From positions 659,275-723,274 of the forward strand of contig CAJJDP010000013.1 in NCBI GenBank assembly GCA_905182995.1: 64,000 bases of DNA, given 5' to 3'. Below the pieces are notes generated by a model. It made no database searches and was not told the DNA's origin. It was given only the letters and a program-made list of their open reading frames with translations. The translations under genes and the position numbers were made by a program. How positions within the stretch are numbered: the stretch's first letter is position 1; every line of letters starts with the position of its first letter. Shown here piece after piece: positions 60,424 through 64,000 of the stretch. Source of the DNA: Paramecium octaurelia. Lineage: Eukaryota; Ciliophora; Oligohymenophorea; Peniculida; Parameciidae.

Positions 60424-62246
60424 TTACTCTAGTCCAAATAGGTGAATAAATATATTGATGTATAATATAAGTATAAAAAGATAGTTTAATTATATTTCTT
60501 TTATAAAGAAGAAATAAGAATCATATAAAATATTCTGAAAAAAAATAAAATAATTTAATTGAAATTGTTTCTTTGTTGATATTAGCTTTACAGTTAATTA
60601 CAAATGCTATTTTTATCTTTTTCTTTACTTATTTCAATATGAGCATCTATTAATAGAATATAATTTAGAGATTTTGCCTTCTTTATTAAGTAATCATATT
60701 AAAAATGATTGTAGGGTTATAAATTATATAGTCAGGTTCCTAAGTAATTTAATTAATGAATTATTCCCATTTTCATTGAAAATTTCAGATTATTTAGTAA
60801 CTCAGACTCTTTATTTATAATTTATCTGAATAAAAATTGGAGATATTCTTTCTCTTCATTATATTAGCTTGTTAATATCCTTTCTACTCCAGTCATTTAA
60901 TATCAATTAAGAATAAATTTAATCAAAATTGATCTAAATTTCTTGTCTCTTTAGCTATATCTATAACATTAAATGAAACATCCTAGAAATAATCACTGAT
61001 TTTTGTGATAATTATTTATCATTTTAAAGGATTAAAATATTTATGGCCTAACCTATGAATGGATATTATCATTTTTCATTTTTAAAGCTGGCTTAATACA
61101 GACTGATAATCAGCTACGATTAAGATGGGTAAAATTGGGTACTTGATAAGTTTAGATGACTAGAGCGAAAGCTAGAAATACAGATTAAATAAAGTATCTC
61201 TACAGATCTAAAAATCTAATCCGATATCATTTCAAATCGATAAAATCCAAATTAGTATGTGAAATTATAATACACTTAACAATAAAAATTATGTATGAAT
61301 CTGTAAAATTAAAATTTGATAAAATAATTCTGTCTCAATAAAATGAGGGGAAAATGTTTCCTCCTATTATTGGATCAATCTCTACTGACTAATTTATTCA
61401 TTTTATTGATGGTTTTATTTAACATTATAATCACCTCTCCTTTTAAAAAATGTTTTTCAACTTTAGTCCTAAATTATTTTACTTTACTCCTGTAAAGATC
61501 ATTAAATATAAAGCTGTATCAAACTGAAATATGGATTTTAGATTAACCCATTTTCACTACTAAATATATTGCTTTCATTATATACAGCTTTCAATTTTCA
61601 TATATTATTTTACTTTATTGTGGATAGCTAAAATCACTATTATTAACACTTTCCTTTATTTTAATTATCAAATTTTTCTTTCCAATATCTCTAAAAGGAC
61701 TTGCTTATTAATAGGAATATTCCATCTTCAAACTTTTTCTGATTATCAAATCTAATTCAAAGAATTTAAGATGTTCTAATTGATCTATTAGGATAATACA
61801 TTTAAAATCCAAGTTGTTCCTTTACCCTTGAATTTATTACTTTCTTTATAAATAGCACCTCCTGACAATTAAACTTTTTAATTCTATAGATTAAAGTTAT
61901 GAATTAGCCTACATTCTGTACATAGATGTCCATTTTGTTAATATTCAATTCATACTTCTTAAAATTCACTCGCTAAATCAAATAGAATTTTTACTAAGAC
62001 TAATTTAATGTTACTCCATCCAAAAACCATTCTAATTTATTATCTCTATTAATAATCATCTTTTTAAATTACAATCGCATAATCTAAATAAATCTTTTGG
62101 TTCTTTTAAATTACGCTTTCTATTGATATTATTTCAATATATATAATTTAATTAATATATAGAAACAATTAAAATGAATAATGTGAAAATAAATAAAAAA
62201 AGACATACCGTAGTTTTAACTTGTAAACTAGAAAATACATGATTTT
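60424..62246. repeat. Duplicated scaffold block C, copy 1 (1823 bp)
   Basis: It recurs from 62248 with constant offset 1824 up to the window end. The block is gene-poor; on its minus strand near 61850-62050 remnants such as SGGAIYKESNKFKGKGT recall the SGGG-x-Y module of the MORN-like repeat family, so it may contain a decayed member. Confidence 0.9.
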
Positions 62247-62247
62247 N
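62247..62247. other. Single-N scaffold join
   Basis: One ambiguous base between copies of block C. Confidence 0.95.
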
Positions 62248-64000
62248 TTACTCTAGTCCAAATAGGTGAATAAATATATTGATGTATAATATAAGTATAA
62301 AAAGATAGTTTAATTATATTTCTTTTATAAAGAAGAAATAAGAATCATATAAAATATTCTGAAAAAAAATAAAATAATTTAATTGAAATTGTTTCTTTGT
62401 TGATATTAGCTTTACAGTTAATTACAAATGCTATTTTTATCTTTTTCTTTACTTATTTCAATATGAGCATCTATTAATAGAATATAATTTAGAGATTTTG
62501 CCTTCTTTATTAAGTAATCATATTAAAAATGATTGTAGGGTTATAAATTATATAGTCAGGTTCCTAAGTAATTTAATTAATGAATTATTCCCATTTTCAT
62601 TGAAAATTTCAGATTATTTAGTAACTCAGACTCTTTATTTATAATTTATCTGAATAAAAATTGGAGATATTCTTTCTCTTCATTATATTAGCTTGTTAAT
62701 ATCCTTTCTACTCCAGTCATTTAATATCAATTAAGAATAAATTTAATCAAAATTGATCTAAATTTCTTGTCTCTTTAGCTATATCTATAACATTAAATGA
62801 AACATCCTAGAAATAATCACTGATTTTTGTGATAATTATTTATCATTTTAAAGGATTAAAATATTTATGGCCTAACCTATGAATGGATATTATCATTTTT
62901 CATTTTTAAAGCTGGCTTAATACAGACTGATAATCAGCTACGATTAAGATGGGTAAAATTGGGTACTTGATAAGTTTAGATGACTAGAGCGAAAGCTAGA
63001 AATACAGATTAAATAAAGTATCTCTACAGATCTAAAAATCTAATCCGATATCATTTCAAATCGATAAAATCCAAATTAGTATGTGAAATTATAATACACT
63101 TAACAATAAAAATTATGTATGAATCTGTAAAATTAAAATTTGATAAAATAATTCTGTCTCAATAAAATGAGGGGAAAATGTTTCCTCCTATTATTGGATC
63201 AATCTCTACTGACTAATTTATTCATTTTATTGATGGTTTTATTTAACATTATAATCACCTCTCCTTTTAAAAAATGTTTTTCAACTTTAGTCCTAAATTA
63301 TTTTACTTTACTCCTGTAAAGATCATTAAATATAAAGCTGTATCAAACTGAAATATGGATTTTAGATTAACCCATTTTCACTACTAAATATATTGCTTTC
63401 ATTATATACAGCTTTCAATTTTCATATATTATTTTACTTTATTGTGGATAGCTAAAATCACTATTATTAACACTTTCCTTTATTTTAATTATCAAATTTT
63501 TCTTTCCAATATCTCTAAAAGGACTTGCTTATTAATAGGAATATTCCATCTTCAAACTTTTTCTGATTATCAAATCTAATTCAAAGAATTTAAGATGTTC
63601 TAATTGATCTATTAGGATAATACATTTAAAATCCAAGTTGTTCCTTTACCCTTGAATTTATTACTTTCTTTATAAATAGCACCTCCTGACAATTAAACTT
63701 TTTAATTCTATAGATTAAAGTTATGAATTAGCCTACATTCTGTACATAGATGTCCATTTTGTTAATATTCAATTCATACTTCTTAAAATTCACTCGCTAA
63801 ATCAAATAGAATTTTTACTAAGACTAATTTAATGTTACTCCATCCAAAAACCATTCTAATTTATTATCTCTATTAATAATCATCTTTTTAAATTACAATC
63901 GCATAATCTAAATAAATCTTTTGGTTCTTTTAAATTACGCTTTCTATTGATATTATTTCAATATATATAATTTAATTAATATATAGAAACAATTAAAATG
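62248..64000. repeat. Duplicated scaffold block C, copy 2 (at least 1753 bp, runs off window)
   Basis: Repeats 60424-62176 in the same order and orientation right after the N. The remaining about 70 bp of the repeat should lie beyond the window. Confidence 0.9.

Noticed and set aside
1..64000. tRNA, rRNA, CRISPR, bacterial operons, telomeric CCCCAA/CCCAAA runs
   Set aside because: I looked for tRNA B-box-like GGTTCGAATCC, direct repeats with spacers and telomere repeats and saw none; organism and gene structure are eukaryotic.

Overview
The window reads as macronuclear DNA of a ciliate, very probably Paramecium. Real genes are open only if TAA and TAG are read as glutamine and TGA is the sole stop. 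Exons are joined by tiny GT...AG introns, here mostly 20-31 nt. DNA is very AT-rich and neighbouring genes are often only 20-40 bp apart. I re-read both strands in that code and joined exons by hand. Gene ends quoted to the base come from frame-consistent exon chains; rough ends are marked.

Layout. 1-3788 (-): secreted Cys-rich protein, cut by the left edge. 4753-6076 (+): MORN protein. 6100-7303 (-): unknown protein with a hydrophobic C-terminal region. 8514-11632 (-): CCDC17-like zinc finger/coiled-coil protein. 11667-13282 (+): charged coiled-coil protein. 13322-15915 (+): tubulin-tyrosine-ligase-like enzyme. 16268-17691 (+): TSG101/Vps23 of ESCRT-I. 17727-18239 (+): small basic protein. 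19270-20890 (+): decayed or unresolved coding region. 20921-22658 (+): sestrin. 22696-23005 (+): small Tim. 23038-26202 (-): ubiquitin-like/coiled-coil/VWA/alpha-kinase. 28130-28548: degenerate tandem repeat. 30584-33621 (+): 15-TPR protein, with a truncated copy at 28877-29961. 35390-35960 (-): pseudogene. 36361-37380 (+) and 37614-38633 (+): a degraded gene shown twice. 38820-41690 (-): MORN-like 12-repeat protein. 42463-43575 (+): WD40 protein. 44025-45060 (+): WD40 pseudogene. 45675-46022 (+): open frame. 46755-56485 (-): giant Cys-rich receptor with a GPS-like motif and membrane helices. 58575-60157 (-): Zn-finger/WD40 protein. 60158-64000: gene-poor.

The left half holds a run of likely ciliary or cortical genes (MORN, CCDC17-like, coiled coil, TTLL), then housekeeping and signalling genes (ESCRT-I, sestrin, Tim, alpha-kinase). 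The right half is dominated by modular repeat proteins and decayed paralogs.

The window is a scaffold with three single-N joins (29962, 37600, 62247). At each one, sequence from before the N is repeated after it (1413, 1252 and at least 1753 bp). These look like contig overlaps that were never merged, so the doubled genes are probably single in the real genome.
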